64,000 nucleotides of DNA from contig NZ_JBHSGG010000002.1 of the NCBI RefSeq assembly GCF_042654365.1, positions 1 through 64,000 of the forward strand, given 5' to 3'. Both the position numbers and the translations under genes were made by a program. Positions within the stretch are counted from its first letter, which is position 1. Each line of letters starts with the position of its first letter. Below the pieces are notes generated by a model. The model ran no database searches and was not told the origin of the DNA. It worked only from the letters and a program-made list of their open reading frames with translations. This document shows, piece after piece, positions 18,870-26,649 of this stretch. Source of the DNA: Coralloluteibacterium thermophilum (GTDB lineage: Bacteria > Pseudomonadota > Gammaproteobacteria > Xanthomonadales > Xanthomonadaceae).

Positions 18870-19004
18870 ATGAACCTTGATGCACTGCCGCAGACCCGCA
18901 CCGCCGCGCTCCCGCGCGGCGTCGCGCCTGCCGCAGCGCCGGTCGCGCTCGTCCTCGTACTTTCGCTTCTTATTACCTCGCCGACAGGTGCGGAATCGTC
19001 GTGA
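18870..19004 (+). CDS. ilv operon leader peptide (attenuation)
   Basis: A 44-residue ORF. Its core VALVLVLSLLIT is almost only Val, Leu, Ile and Thr, the residues whose tRNA charging controls ilv attenuation in enterobacteria. Several control codons (GTA, CTT three times, ATT) are rare in this GC-rich genome, which should sharpen ribosome stalling. The stop is followed 36 bp later by a strong terminator and then ilvD. The upstream part of the frame is not protein-like. It corresponds functionally to ilvL; sequence identity with enterobacterial IlvL is not implied. Confidence 0.85.
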   Translation: MNLDALPQTRTAALPRGVAPAAAPVALVLVLSLLITSPTGAESS

Positions 19005-19040
19005 CCGACTGAAACAACGCAACAACCAGGTCCCGAATCG

Positions 19041-19080
19041 AGAACCCCGCACCGGCAACGGCGCGGGGTTCTTCGTTTTT
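19041..19080 (+). terminator. ilv attenuator terminator
   Basis: A perfect 10-bp stem (AGAACCCCGC at 19041-19050 with 19063-19072) carries an inner CCG/CGG extension with a GCAA tetraloop. TCGTTTTT follows. It lies between the leader peptide and ilvD and is the expected intrinsic terminator of an attenuator. I did not resolve the competing antiterminator pairing. Confidence 0.85.
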
Positions 19081-19114
19081 CAGGGTCTGGCCCGTCCCGC
19101 AGGGAGCAGCCAGC

Positions 19115-20818
19115 TTGAACAGCGACGCCATCAAAACAGGTCCCGCCCGCGCGCCCGCCCGGGCCATGCTGCGGGCTACGGGACTGGACGACGCCGCCAT
19201 CGCGCGGCCGATGATCGCGGTGGTCCACACCTGGACCGACGTGTCGCCCTGCAACATGACCCTGCGCGACCTGGCCGGCCACGTCCGCGCGGGCGTGGTC
19301 GCGGCCGGGGGCACGGCGATGGAGTTCAACACCATCGCGGTCACCGACGGCATCGCCATGGGCTCGGACGGCATGCGCGCCTCGCTGGCCTCGCGGGAGA
19401 CCATCGCGGACTCCATCGAGCTCGCGGTCCGCGGCCACTGCCTCGACGGCGTCGTGCTGCTGTGCGGCTGCGACAAGACCATCCCCGCCGCCGCCATGGC
19501 GCTCGCGCGGCTCGACCTGCCGGGCGTCGTCCTCTACGGCGGCACCATCATGCCGGGCCGCTGCCACGGCCGCGCCACCACGGTTCAGGACGTGTTCGAG
19601 GCGGTCGGCGCGCATGCGGCAGGCCGCATCGACGACGCCGAGCTGGATGCGGTCGAGCGCAGCGCCTGTCCCGGCGCCGGCGCCTGCGGCGGGCAGTTCA
19701 CCGCCAACACCATGGCGATGGTGCTGACCTTCCTCGGCATGTCGCCGCTCGGCGACAACGACATCCCGGCCACGCATCCGGCGAAGGCGGCGGCCGCGCG
19801 CCGCTGCGGCGAGCTGGTCATGGCGCGCCTGCGCGAAGGCGCGGGCGGACGCGCCCTGGTGACGCCGGCCTCGCTGCGCAACGCCGCGCGCGCGGTCTCG
19901 GCCACCGCCGGTTCGACCAACGCCGCCCTGCACCTGCTGGCCATCGCGCACGAGGCCGGCGTGCCCTTCGACCTGGAGGAGTTCGAGGCCACGGCGCGGG
20001 TGCCGGTCATCGCCGACCTCAAGCCGGGCGGTCGCTACACCGCGGCGGAGATGTACGCCATGGGCGGCACCGCCCTGGTGGCGCGCGCGCTCGCCGACGC
20101 CGGCCTGCTCGACGACGTGCCGACAGTGACGGGGCGTGGCTTCCTCGCCGAACTCGCCGACGCGCCGCCGGGCGATCCCGCGCAGGACGTGGTGCGGCCG
20201 CTCGGCGACCCGATCAAGCCCAGCGGGGGCTACTCGATCCTCTACGGCGACCTCGCCCCGGAGGGCTGCATCCTCAAGCTCGCCGGGCACGGGCGCAGCC
20301 GCCACGAGGGTCCCGCGCGGGTGTTCGATTCGGAGGAGGCCGCCTTCGCCGCGGTGCAGGCGCGCGCCATCCGCGCCGGCGACGTGGTGGTGATCCGCTT
20401 CGAGGGCCCGGCCGGCGGCCCCGGCATGCGCGAGATGCTGGCGGTCACCGCGGCGCTGGTGGGACAGGGACTCGGCGACGAGGTCGCCCTGGTTACCGAC
20501 GGCCGCTTCTCCGGCGCCACCCGGGGCTTCATGGTCGGCCACGTCGCCCCGGAGGCCGCGCGCGGCGGCCCGCTCGCCCGCCTGCGCGACGGCGACCGCA
20601 TCCGCATCGACGCCGTCGCGCGCCGCATCGAGGTCGACGCCGACCTCTCCGTGCGCACGCCCGCGCGCATCGCGCCCCGCGTGGTCGGCGGCGCGCTGGG
20701 CAAGTACGCGCGCCTGGTCGGCTCCGCCGCACGCGGCGCGGTCACCACCGATCCCCCCGCGCCGGCGACGCCGCCGCGCGCCGTTCCCACGGCCCACCTC
20801 CTCGCCACCACCGACTGA
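19115..20818 (+). CDS. ilvD: Dihydroxy-acid dehydratase
   Basis: Third common step of Val/Ile synthesis: dehydrates dihydroxy acids to 2-keto acids with an Fe-S cluster. The product has 567 residues, in the usual range. Fe-S and active-site segments: CGCDKTIPA near 120 and SACPGAGACGGQFTANTM near 190. VTDGRFSGATRG lies near the C-terminus. Translation starts at TTG 19115, with AGGGAG 10 nt upstream. It is the first structural gene after the attenuator, and ilvC follows after 11 bp. In many relatives ilvD is elsewhere, so its position at the head of this operon is notable. Confidence 0.96.
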   Translation: MNSDAIKTGPARAPARAMLRATGLDDAAIARPMIAVVHTWTDVSPCNMTLRDLAGHVRAGVVAAGGTAMEFNTIAVTDGIAMGSDGMRASLASRETIADSIELAVRGHCLDGVVLLCGCDKTIPAAAMALARLDLPGVVLYGGTIMPGRCHGRATTVQDVFEAVGAHAAGRIDDAELDAVERSACPGAGACGGQFTANTMAMVLTFLGMSPLGDNDIPATHPAKAAAARRCGELVMARLREGAGGRALVTPASLRNAARAVSATAGSTNAALHLLAIAHEAGVPFDLEEFEATARVPVIADLKPGGRYTAAEMYAMGGTALVARALADAGLLDDVPTVTGRGFLAELADAPPGDPAQDVVRPLGDPIKPSGGYSILYGDLAPEGCILKLAGHGRSRHEGPARVFDSEEAAFAAVQARAIRAGDVVVIRFEGPAGGPGMREMLAVTAALVGQGLGDEVALVTDGRFSGATRGFMVGHVAPEAARGGPLARLRDGDRIRIDAVARRIEVDADLSVRTPARIAPRVVGGALGKYARLVGSAARGAVTTDPPAPATPPRAVPTAHLLATTD

Positions 20819-20829
20819 AGAGCCCGACC

Positions 20830-21861
20830 ATGACCCAGACCTCCGCTTCCTCCTCGCAGCGCCCGCGCATCGCGGTGATCGGCTATGGCAGCCAGGGCCG
20901 TGCGCACGCCCTCAACCTGCGGGATTCCGGCTTCGACGTGACCGTGGGGCTGCGCCCCGGCGGCCCGACCTCCCTGCGCGCGCGGGAGGACGGCTTCATC
21001 GTGCGCACGCCGGTCGAGGCCGTCGCGTCCGCCGATCTCATTGCAGTGCTGACGCCCGACATGGTGCAGCCCCAGCTCTACGCCGAGACGATCGCGCCGA
21101 ACGCCAGGCAGGGCGCGACCCTGCTGTTCGCGCACGGCTTCAACGTGCACTTCGGCCAGATCGCGCCGCGCGCCGACCTCGACGTGGTGCTGGTCGCGCC
21201 CAAGGGCCCGGGCGCGCTGGTGCGCCGCGAGTACGAGATCGGGCGCGGCGTCCCCTGCGTCTGGGCCGTCCACCAGGACCCGGCGGGGCGCGCCGAGGCG
21301 CATGCCATGGCCTATGCCGCCGGCCTTGGCGGCACCCGCGCCAACGTCATCCGCACGACATTCAAGGAGGAGACCGAGACCGACCTGTTCGGCGAGCAGG
21401 CGGTGCTGTGCGGCGGCGCCAGCGCCCTGGTGCAGGCCGGCTACGAGACCCTGGTCGAGGCGGGCTACCAGCCGGAGATCGCCTACTACGAGGTGCTGCA
21501 CGAGCTGAAGCTGATCGTCGACCTCTTCTACGAGGGCGGCATCACGCGGATGCTCGAGTTCATCTCGGAGACCGCGCAGTACGGCGACTTCGTCAGCGGG
21601 CCGCGCATCGTCGACGCCGGCACCAAGGCGCGCATGAAGGCCGTGCTGTCGGAGATCCAGGACGGCACCTTCGCGCGCAACTGGATCGCCGAGTACCGGG
21701 CCGGTCTGCCGAACTACACCGCCTTCAAGCAGGCGGATCTCGCGCATCCGATCGAGGAGACCGGGCGCCGCCTGCGCGCCTCGATGCGCTGGCTCCAGGC
21801 GAACCGCGAGGCGTCCTCCACCACGCAGGATGCGGCGGACAAAGCCGCCGCGGCCGCATGA
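20830..21861 (+). CDS. ilvC: Ketol-acid reductoisomerase
   Basis: NADPH-dependent isomeroreduction of acetolactate or acetohydroxybutyrate. The product has 343 residues, i.e. class I (short) KARI. IAVIGYGSQGRAHALNLRDSG is the cofactor loop, followed by VLVAPKGPGALVRREYEIG and FKEETETDLFGEQ with Mg-binding acidic residues, and the C-terminal knotted domain with YYEVLHELKLIVDL. A Gln-rich short N-terminus (MTQTSASSSQRP) precedes. Its stop overlaps the ilvG start (ATGA), indicating translational coupling. Confidence 0.97.
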   Translation: MTQTSASSSQRPRIAVIGYGSQGRAHALNLRDSGFDVTVGLRPGGPTSLRAREDGFIVRTPVEAVASADLIAVLTPDMVQPQLYAETIAPNARQGATLLFAHGFNVHFGQIAPRADLDVVLVAPKGPGALVRREYEIGRGVPCVWAVHQDPAGRAEAHAMAYAAGLGGTRANVIRTTFKEETETDLFGEQAVLCGGASALVQAGYETLVEAGYQPEIAYYEVLHELKLIVDLFYEGGITRMLEFISETAQYGDFVSGPRIVDAGTKARMKAVLSEIQDGTFARNWIAEYRAGLPNYTAFKQADLAHPIEETGRRLRASMRWLQANREASSTTQDAADKAAAAA

Positions 21862-23627
21862 ACGCGCTGGCGGCCGAGGCCCTGCCCGCCGGGGAGCCCG
21901 CCGACGCCCCGCGCCCGCAGCCCGCGAACGGCGCGCAGTGGCTGGTGCGCGCGCTCGAGGCGGAAGGCGTGGACGTGCTGTTCGGCTACCCCGGCGGCAC
22001 GATCATGCCGTTCTACGACGCCCTGGTGGACGCGCGCCTGCACCACGTCCTGGTGCGCCACGAGCAGGGCGCGGCGCTCGCCGCCAACGGCTACGCGCGC
22101 GCCAGTGGCCGGGTCGGCGTCTGCGTGGCGACATCGGGGCCCGGCGCCTCGAACCTGGTCACCGGCATCGCCGACGCGCTGCTGGACTCGGTGCCGATGG
22201 TGATCCTCACCGGCCAGGTCGCCACGCCGCTGATGGGCACCGACGCCTTCCAGGAACTCGACGTGTTCGGCATGACCCTGCCCATCGTCAAGCACAGCTT
22301 CCTCGCGCGGGCGGTGGACGAGCTGCCGCGGATCGTCGCCGAAGCCTTCCGCCTCGCCCGCGAGGGCCGCCCCGGGCCGGTGCTGATCGACCTGCCCAAG
22401 GACGTGCAGCTCGCCGATGCACGCCACCTGCCGGCGCACTGCCCTGCGACCGTGGCGCCGCCACCGATGCCCGAGGAGGCGGCCCTCGTCGAGGCCATCG
22501 CCGCCATCGCGACCGCCGAGCGTCCCGTGGTCTACGGCGGGGGCGGCATCGCGCTGGGAGATGCGGTCGAGGCCTTCCGGACCTTCGTCGAGGCCGCCGC
22601 GCTGCCCACCGTGCTGACCCTGCGCGGCCTGGGCGCCCTGCCGCCCGGGCATCCGCAGGCCCTGGGCATGCTCGGCATGCACGGCAGCCGCGCGGCCAAC
22701 ATGGCGGTGCAGGAGGCCGACCTGCTGGTGGTGGTCGGCGCCCGCTTCGACGACCGCGCCACCGGCAGGCTGGACGGCTTCGCGCCGGAGGCGCGGGTGG
22801 TCCACCTCGATGCCGACCCCTGCGAGATCGGCAAGCTGCGCGCCGCCGACATCGCCATCCCCGGCGCGCTTGCGCCGGCGCTGCGCATGCTCGCCGCCGC
22901 GCGCAGTCCCTGCGAGGCATGGCGGGAACACTGCCGCGAACGCGCCGAACGCCACGCACCGCGCTACGACGCGCCCGGGAACGACATCTACGCGCCCGCC
23001 CTGCTGCGCATGCTGTCCGAGCGCGCGCCGGACGACGCCGTGATCGCCTGCGACGTCGGCCAGCACCAGATGTGGGTCGCCCAGCACTGCGGCTTCCACC
23101 ACCCGCGCAACCACCTGACCAGCGGCGCGCTGGGCACCATGGGCTTCGGTCTGCCGGCCGCCATGGGCGCGCAGCTGGCCTGCCCCGGACGCAGCGTGGT
23201 GCTGGTCTCCGGCGACGGCAGCTTCATGATGAACGTGCAGGAGCTCGCCACCGTCGCGCGCTGCCGGCTGCCGATCCGGATGGTCCTGCTCGACAACGCG
23301 GCCCTGGGCATGGTGCGCCAGTGGCAGGAGCTGTTCTTCGCCGAGCGCTACAGCGAGATCGACCTGTCCGACAACCCGGACTTCGCGGCGCTGGCGCGGG
23401 TGTTCGGCATCCCGGCCTGGCGCATCGAGCGCCGCGACGAGGTCGGACCCGCGCTCGACGCGCTGTTCGCCGTCCCCGGCCCCGCCCTGCTGCACGTGGC
23501 CATCGATGCCCGCGCCAACGTCTGGCCGCTGGTGCCGCCCAACCACGCCAACCACAGCATGCTCGACGCCCCGCCCGCGGGCGCCGGCGCGCCGAGCCGG
23601 GAGCCGCGCCGTGCGCTATCGGCTTGA
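21858..23627 (+). CDS. ilvG: Acetolactate synthase large subunit
   Basis: ThDP enzyme joining pyruvate with pyruvate or 2-oxobutyrate. The product has 589 residues. Domains: N-terminal PYR domain with FGYPGGTIMPFYDAL and RHEQGAALAANGYARASG (catalytic Glu), a central FAD-like domain with GARFDDRATGRL, and the C-terminal PP domain with GDGSFMMNVQEL for ThDP/Mg. The start overlaps the ilvC stop by 4 bp. The regulatory subunit ilvM follows with a 17-bp overlap, the arrangement of the IlvGM isozyme, which is why ilvG is used as name. Confidence 0.95.
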   Translation: MNALAAEALPAGEPADAPRPQPANGAQWLVRALEAEGVDVLFGYPGGTIMPFYDALVDARLHHVLVRHEQGAALAANGYARASGRVGVCVATSGPGASNLVTGIADALLDSVPMVILTGQVATPLMGTDAFQELDVFGMTLPIVKHSFLARAVDELPRIVAEAFRLAREGRPGPVLIDLPKDVQLADARHLPAHCPATVAPPPMPEEAALVEAIAAIATAERPVVYGGGGIALGDAVEAFRTFVEAAALPTVLTLRGLGALPPGHPQALGMLGMHGSRAANMAVQEADLLVVVGARFDDRATGRLDGFAPEARVVHLDADPCEIGKLRAADIAIPGALAPALRMLAAARSPCEAWREHCRERAERHAPRYDAPGNDIYAPALLRMLSERAPDDAVIACDVGQHQMWVAQHCGFHHPRNHLTSGALGTMGFGLPAAMGAQLACPGRSVVLVSGDGSFMMNVQELATVARCRLPIRMVLLDNAALGMVRQWQELFFAERYSEIDLSDNPDFAALARVFGIPAWRIERRDEVGPALDALFAVPGPALLHVAIDARANVWPLVPPNHANHSMLDAPPAGAGAPSREPRRALSA

Positions 23628-23847
23628 GCTCGTGCTGCGGTCCGCGGACGGCGCCCTGCAGCGGGCCATCGGCTTGGTCGAGCGCCGAGGCTTCGCCCCC
23701 CGCGCCATCGAGGGCGCCCCCGACGGCGCCGACGGCTGCTGGCGCCTGCGCATGACGGTGGAGAGCAGCCGCCCGCCGGAACCCCTGCGTCGCCTGATGC
23801 AGAAGAACCACGACTGCCTGCAAGTGGAGATCACCGCATGTCCCTGA
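23611..23847 (+). CDS. ilvM: Acetolactate synthase small (ACT) subunit
   Basis: The product has 78 residues and a single ACT-like fold: YRLELVLRSADGALQRAIGLVERRGF at the start and LRMTVESSRPPEPLRRLMQK at the end. The short length fits IlvM-type subunits rather than the longer IlvH/IlvN. The start is GTG 23611, with GGGAG upstream; it overlaps ilvG by 17 bp and ilvE by 10 bp. It would activate or regulate the IlvG catalytic subunit. Valine sensitivity cannot be judged. Confidence 0.88.
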   Translation: MRYRLELVLRSADGALQRAIGLVERRGFAPRAIEGAPDGADGCWRLRMTVESSRPPEPLRRLMQKNHDCLQVEITACP

Positions 23848-24722
23848 TGCTCTGGTTCGACGGCCGCCTGGGTCCCCAGGACCAGCTGGCCGCGCCGCTC
23901 ACCACCCACGCCCTCCACTACGGCACGGCCGTCTTCGAGGGCATCCGCAGCTACGCGACCCCCGACGGCGCCGCGGTGTTCCGCCTCGACGACCACCTCG
24001 AGCGCATGCGCCGCGGCGCCGAGGCGCTCGGCATGGAGTTCGATGTGGCCCGCGCCGCGGCCGCGACCATCGCCGTGCTCCGCGCCAACCACCACCGCGA
24101 CGCCTACGTGCGGCCGCTGCTGTGGTGCGGCACCGGCGGCCTCGGCCTCGACGTGGCGCCGCTGACGCGCCACCTGATGGTGGCCTCCCTGCCGTGGAAA
24201 CCGCATCTGGGCGAGCGGCCCATCCGCCTGACGGTCTCGCCGATGCGGCGCAACCCGGCACGGGCGATGCCGCCGCTGAAGCTCGCGGGCGGCTACGTGA
24301 ACGCCATCCTCGCCAAGCGCGAGGCCACGGCGCGCGGCTACGACGACGCGCTGTTCGTGGACGAGGCCGGCGCGGTGGTCGAGTGCAGCGGCGTCAACGT
24401 GTTCCTGGTGAAGGACGGTGCGGTGGTGTCGGTCGAGCATGCCGATGCGCTGCCCGGCATCACCCGCGACACGGTGCTGGCGCTGAGCGGCGGCAGCACC
24501 CGCGCGGTGGGCCTCGACGAGCTGCTGGATGCCGACGAGGTGTTCGTCGCCGGCACCTCGGCCGAGGTCCTGCCGGTCGCGGAGATCGACGGCCGCCGCT
24601 TCGGTCCCTCGCCGGTGGCCGATGCCCTGCGTGCGGAGTACCTGCGCGTCGTGCGCGGCGGCGCGCCGCAGCACGAGGCATGGCTGACCCGCGTGCCCGG
24701 CGCGCACGCCCATGCCGCCTGA
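23838..24722 (+). CDS. ilvE: Branched-chain amino acid aminotransferase
   Basis: Fold-type IV PLP transaminase for the last step of Val, Ile and Leu synthesis. The product has 294 residues. Typical segments: WFDGRLGPQD, ALHYGTAVFEGIRSY, PLKLAGGYVNAILAKREA with the PLP lysine, GYDDALFVDEAGAVVECSGVNVFLV, and FVAGTSAEVLPV. The D-amino-acid transaminase branch is a formal alternative, but context makes IlvE clear. About 80 bp separate it from leuA, the first appreciable gap in the operon, with no terminator seen. Confidence 0.95.
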   Translation: MSLMLWFDGRLGPQDQLAAPLTTHALHYGTAVFEGIRSYATPDGAAVFRLDDHLERMRRGAEALGMEFDVARAAAATIAVLRANHHRDAYVRPLLWCGTGGLGLDVAPLTRHLMVASLPWKPHLGERPIRLTVSPMRRNPARAMPPLKLAGGYVNAILAKREATARGYDDALFVDEAGAVVECSGVNVFLVKDGAVVSVEHADALPGITRDTVLALSGGSTRAVGLDELLDADEVFVAGTSAEVLPVAEIDGRRFGPSPVADALRAEYLRVVRGGAPQHEAWLTRVPGAHAHAA

Positions 24723-24803
24723 CCCGACGCGGCCGATGCCGCGCCTTCCCTGCCCTGCGGCACACGCCGCCCGCCCGGGCTTTCCTTCAGAGGAGTGCAC
24801 CGC

Positions 24804-26405
24804 ATGACCGCATCCGACCCCTCGGACCAGGTACGCGTCTTCGACACCACCCTGCGCGACGGCGAGCAGTCGCCGGGCTGCAGCATGACGCCGGCGCAGA
24901 AGCGGGTGTTCGCCCGCGCGCTCGCCGAGCTCGGCGTGGACGTCATCGAGACCGGCTTCGCCGCCAGCTCGCTGGCCGACATGGAGGCCTGCCGCGCCAT
25001 CGCCCAGGATCTGCGCGAGACCACGCTGTGCAGCCTCGCCCGCTGCAGCGACGGCGACATCGACGCCGCCGCACGCGCGCTCGAGCACGCCGCGCGGCCA
25101 CGCATCCACGTCTTCATCTCCACCAGTCCGCTCCACCGCGAGCACAAGCTGCAGCTGAGCCGGGAGCAGGTGCTCGAGCGCGCGGTGCGCGGCGTGGAGC
25201 GCGCGCGCGGCCTGGTGGACGACGTCGAGTTCTCCGCCGAGGACGCGCTGCGCACCGAGGAGGACTTCCTGGTCGAGATCTTCTCCGCCGCCATCGCCGC
25301 CGGCGCGGGCACCATCAACGTGCCCGACACCGTGGGCGTCGCCACACCGGGCGAGATGCGCGGGCTGTTCGAGCGCCTGCGCGCGCGCGTCGCCGGGGCG
25401 GAGCGGGTGGTGTTCAGCGCGCACTGCCACAACGACCTCGGCCTCGCGGTCGCCAACTCCCTGGCCGCCATCGAGGGCGGCGCGCGGCAGGTGGAGGTGG
25501 CGGTCAACGGCATCGGCGAACGCGCCGGCAACTGCGCCCTGGAGGAGCTGGCGATGGCCCTGCGCACGCGTGCGGCCTGGTACGGCGTCGGCACCGGCAT
25601 CCGGACCGGGCGTCTGCTGGCGACCTCGCGCCTGCTCACGCGCCTGACCGGCATGGGCGTGCAGCGCAACAAGGCCATCGTCGGCGCCAACGCCTTCGCG
25701 CACGAGGCCGGCATCCACCAGCACGGCATGCTGAGGCACCGCGGCACCTACGAGATCATGCGCCCGGAGGACGTGGGCTGGCCGGCCACGCGGATGGTGC
25801 TCGGGCGCCACAGCGGCCGTGCCGCCGTCGCCGACCGCCTGCGCGCCCTCGGCTACGTGCTGGAGGACGACGCGCTGAACGACGTGTTCGCGCGCTTCAA
25901 GGCGCTCTGCGAGACCCAGCGCCTGGTCGAGGACGCCGACCTGCAGCGTCTGGTCGAGGGCGAGGATGCGGCCGGCGCCGGCTGGCGCATCGCCGCGCTG
26001 AGCGTCGCCGACGGCCGCCGCCGCGCCCACGCGCAGGTGGTGCTTTCCGACCCGCTCGGCGGCGTGGTCACCGAGACCGCCGAGGGCGACGGCCCCGTCG
26101 CCGCCCTGTTCGCCGCCATGGCCCGCGCCACCGGCATCGCGCTGACGCTGGAGAGCTACCAGGTGCACAGCATCGGCATCGGCGCCGACGCCCGCGGCGA
26201 AGCCAGCCTCAGCGTCGCCCACGAGGGCGTCGAGTACACCGGCACCGGCACCAGCCGCGACATCATCGAAGCCAGCGCCCTGGCCTGGCTGGACGTCGCG
26301 AACCGGGTGGCGAGGAAGGAGGGTGGAGCGGGAATGGGGAACCGGGAATCGGGACCCGGCACGCGCCCTGGCCCCGCACGCCCCGCTCCAGCCGTGGCGT
26401 GTTGA
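24804..26405 (+). CDS. leuA: 2-isopropylmalate synthase
   Basis: Condenses acetyl-CoA and 2-ketoisovalerate, the first leucine-specific step. The product has 533 residues. The catalytic barrel begins with FDTTLRDGEQSPGCSM, then SAHCHNDLGLAVANSL and NGIGERAGNCALEE; a linker and a C-terminal LeuA dimer/regulatory domain (SYQVHSIGIGADARGEA) follow. AGGAG lies 8 nt before the ATG. The last ~25 codons, from KEGGAGMGN on, are encoded by heptamer-repeat DNA and read Gly/Pro/Arg-rich. They look like an accidental extension caused by the repeat replacing the original stop. Confidence 0.95.
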   Translation: MTASDPSDQVRVFDTTLRDGEQSPGCSMTPAQKRVFARALAELGVDVIETGFAASSLADMEACRAIAQDLRETTLCSLARCSDGDIDAAARALEHAARPRIHVFISTSPLHREHKLQLSREQVLERAVRGVERARGLVDDVEFSAEDALRTEEDFLVEIFSAAIAAGAGTINVPDTVGVATPGEMRGLFERLRARVAGAERVVFSAHCHNDLGLAVANSLAAIEGGARQVEVAVNGIGERAGNCALEELAMALRTRAAWYGVGTGIRTGRLLATSRLLTRLTGMGVQRNKAIVGANAFAHEAGIHQHGMLRHRGTYEIMRPEDVGWPATRMVLGRHSGRAAVADRLRALGYVLEDDALNDVFARFKALCETQRLVEDADLQRLVEGEDAAGAGWRIAALSVADGRRRAHAQVVLSDPLGGVVTETAEGDGPVAALFAAMARATGIALTLESYQVHSIGIGADARGEASLSVAHEGVEYTGTGTSRDIIEASALAWLDVANRVARKEGGAGMGNRESGPGTRPGPARPAPAVAC

Positions 26406-26632
26406 GGCGGGACTGGGCCTGGGGCGGGCGCAGGGCGCAGGGCGCAGGGCGCAGGGCAAGAATGGGCACGGGGCTCGGGGCACAGGGCTCGAAAACAAGC
26501 CCAAGTAGCCAGCCCCACGCCCACGCCCTAAGCCCTAAGCCCTAAGCCCTAAGCCCTAAGCCCTAAGCCCTAAGCCCTAAGCCCCAAGCCCCAGGCCCCA
26601 GGCCCACTCCCGACTCCCTCTTCCCCCTTCCC
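26330..26632. repeat. Heptamer-repeat block between leuA and leuC
   Basis: Nearly the whole 300 bp has 7-bp periodicity. First half, G-runs on the plus strand: GGGAANN-type units at 26330-26353, GGGCGCA at 26433-26456 and GGGCNCG units at 26464-26491. Second half, C-runs: eight perfect CCCTAAG units (26526-26581), three variants to 26602, and CCC every 7 bp at 26609-26632. The halves form an imperfect inverted repeat, and each could make G-quadruplexes on opposite strands. The 3' end of leuA lies inside it and leuC begins 17 bp after it. Confidence 0.9.
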
Positions 26633-26649
26633 GCCTCACCACTCAAACC

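Noticed and set aside
26526..26581. CCCTAAG array as a telomere or chromosome end
   Set aside because: It resembles eukaryotic telomere repeats, but it is internal, only eight units long, lies between leuA and leuC, and grades into other heptamers.
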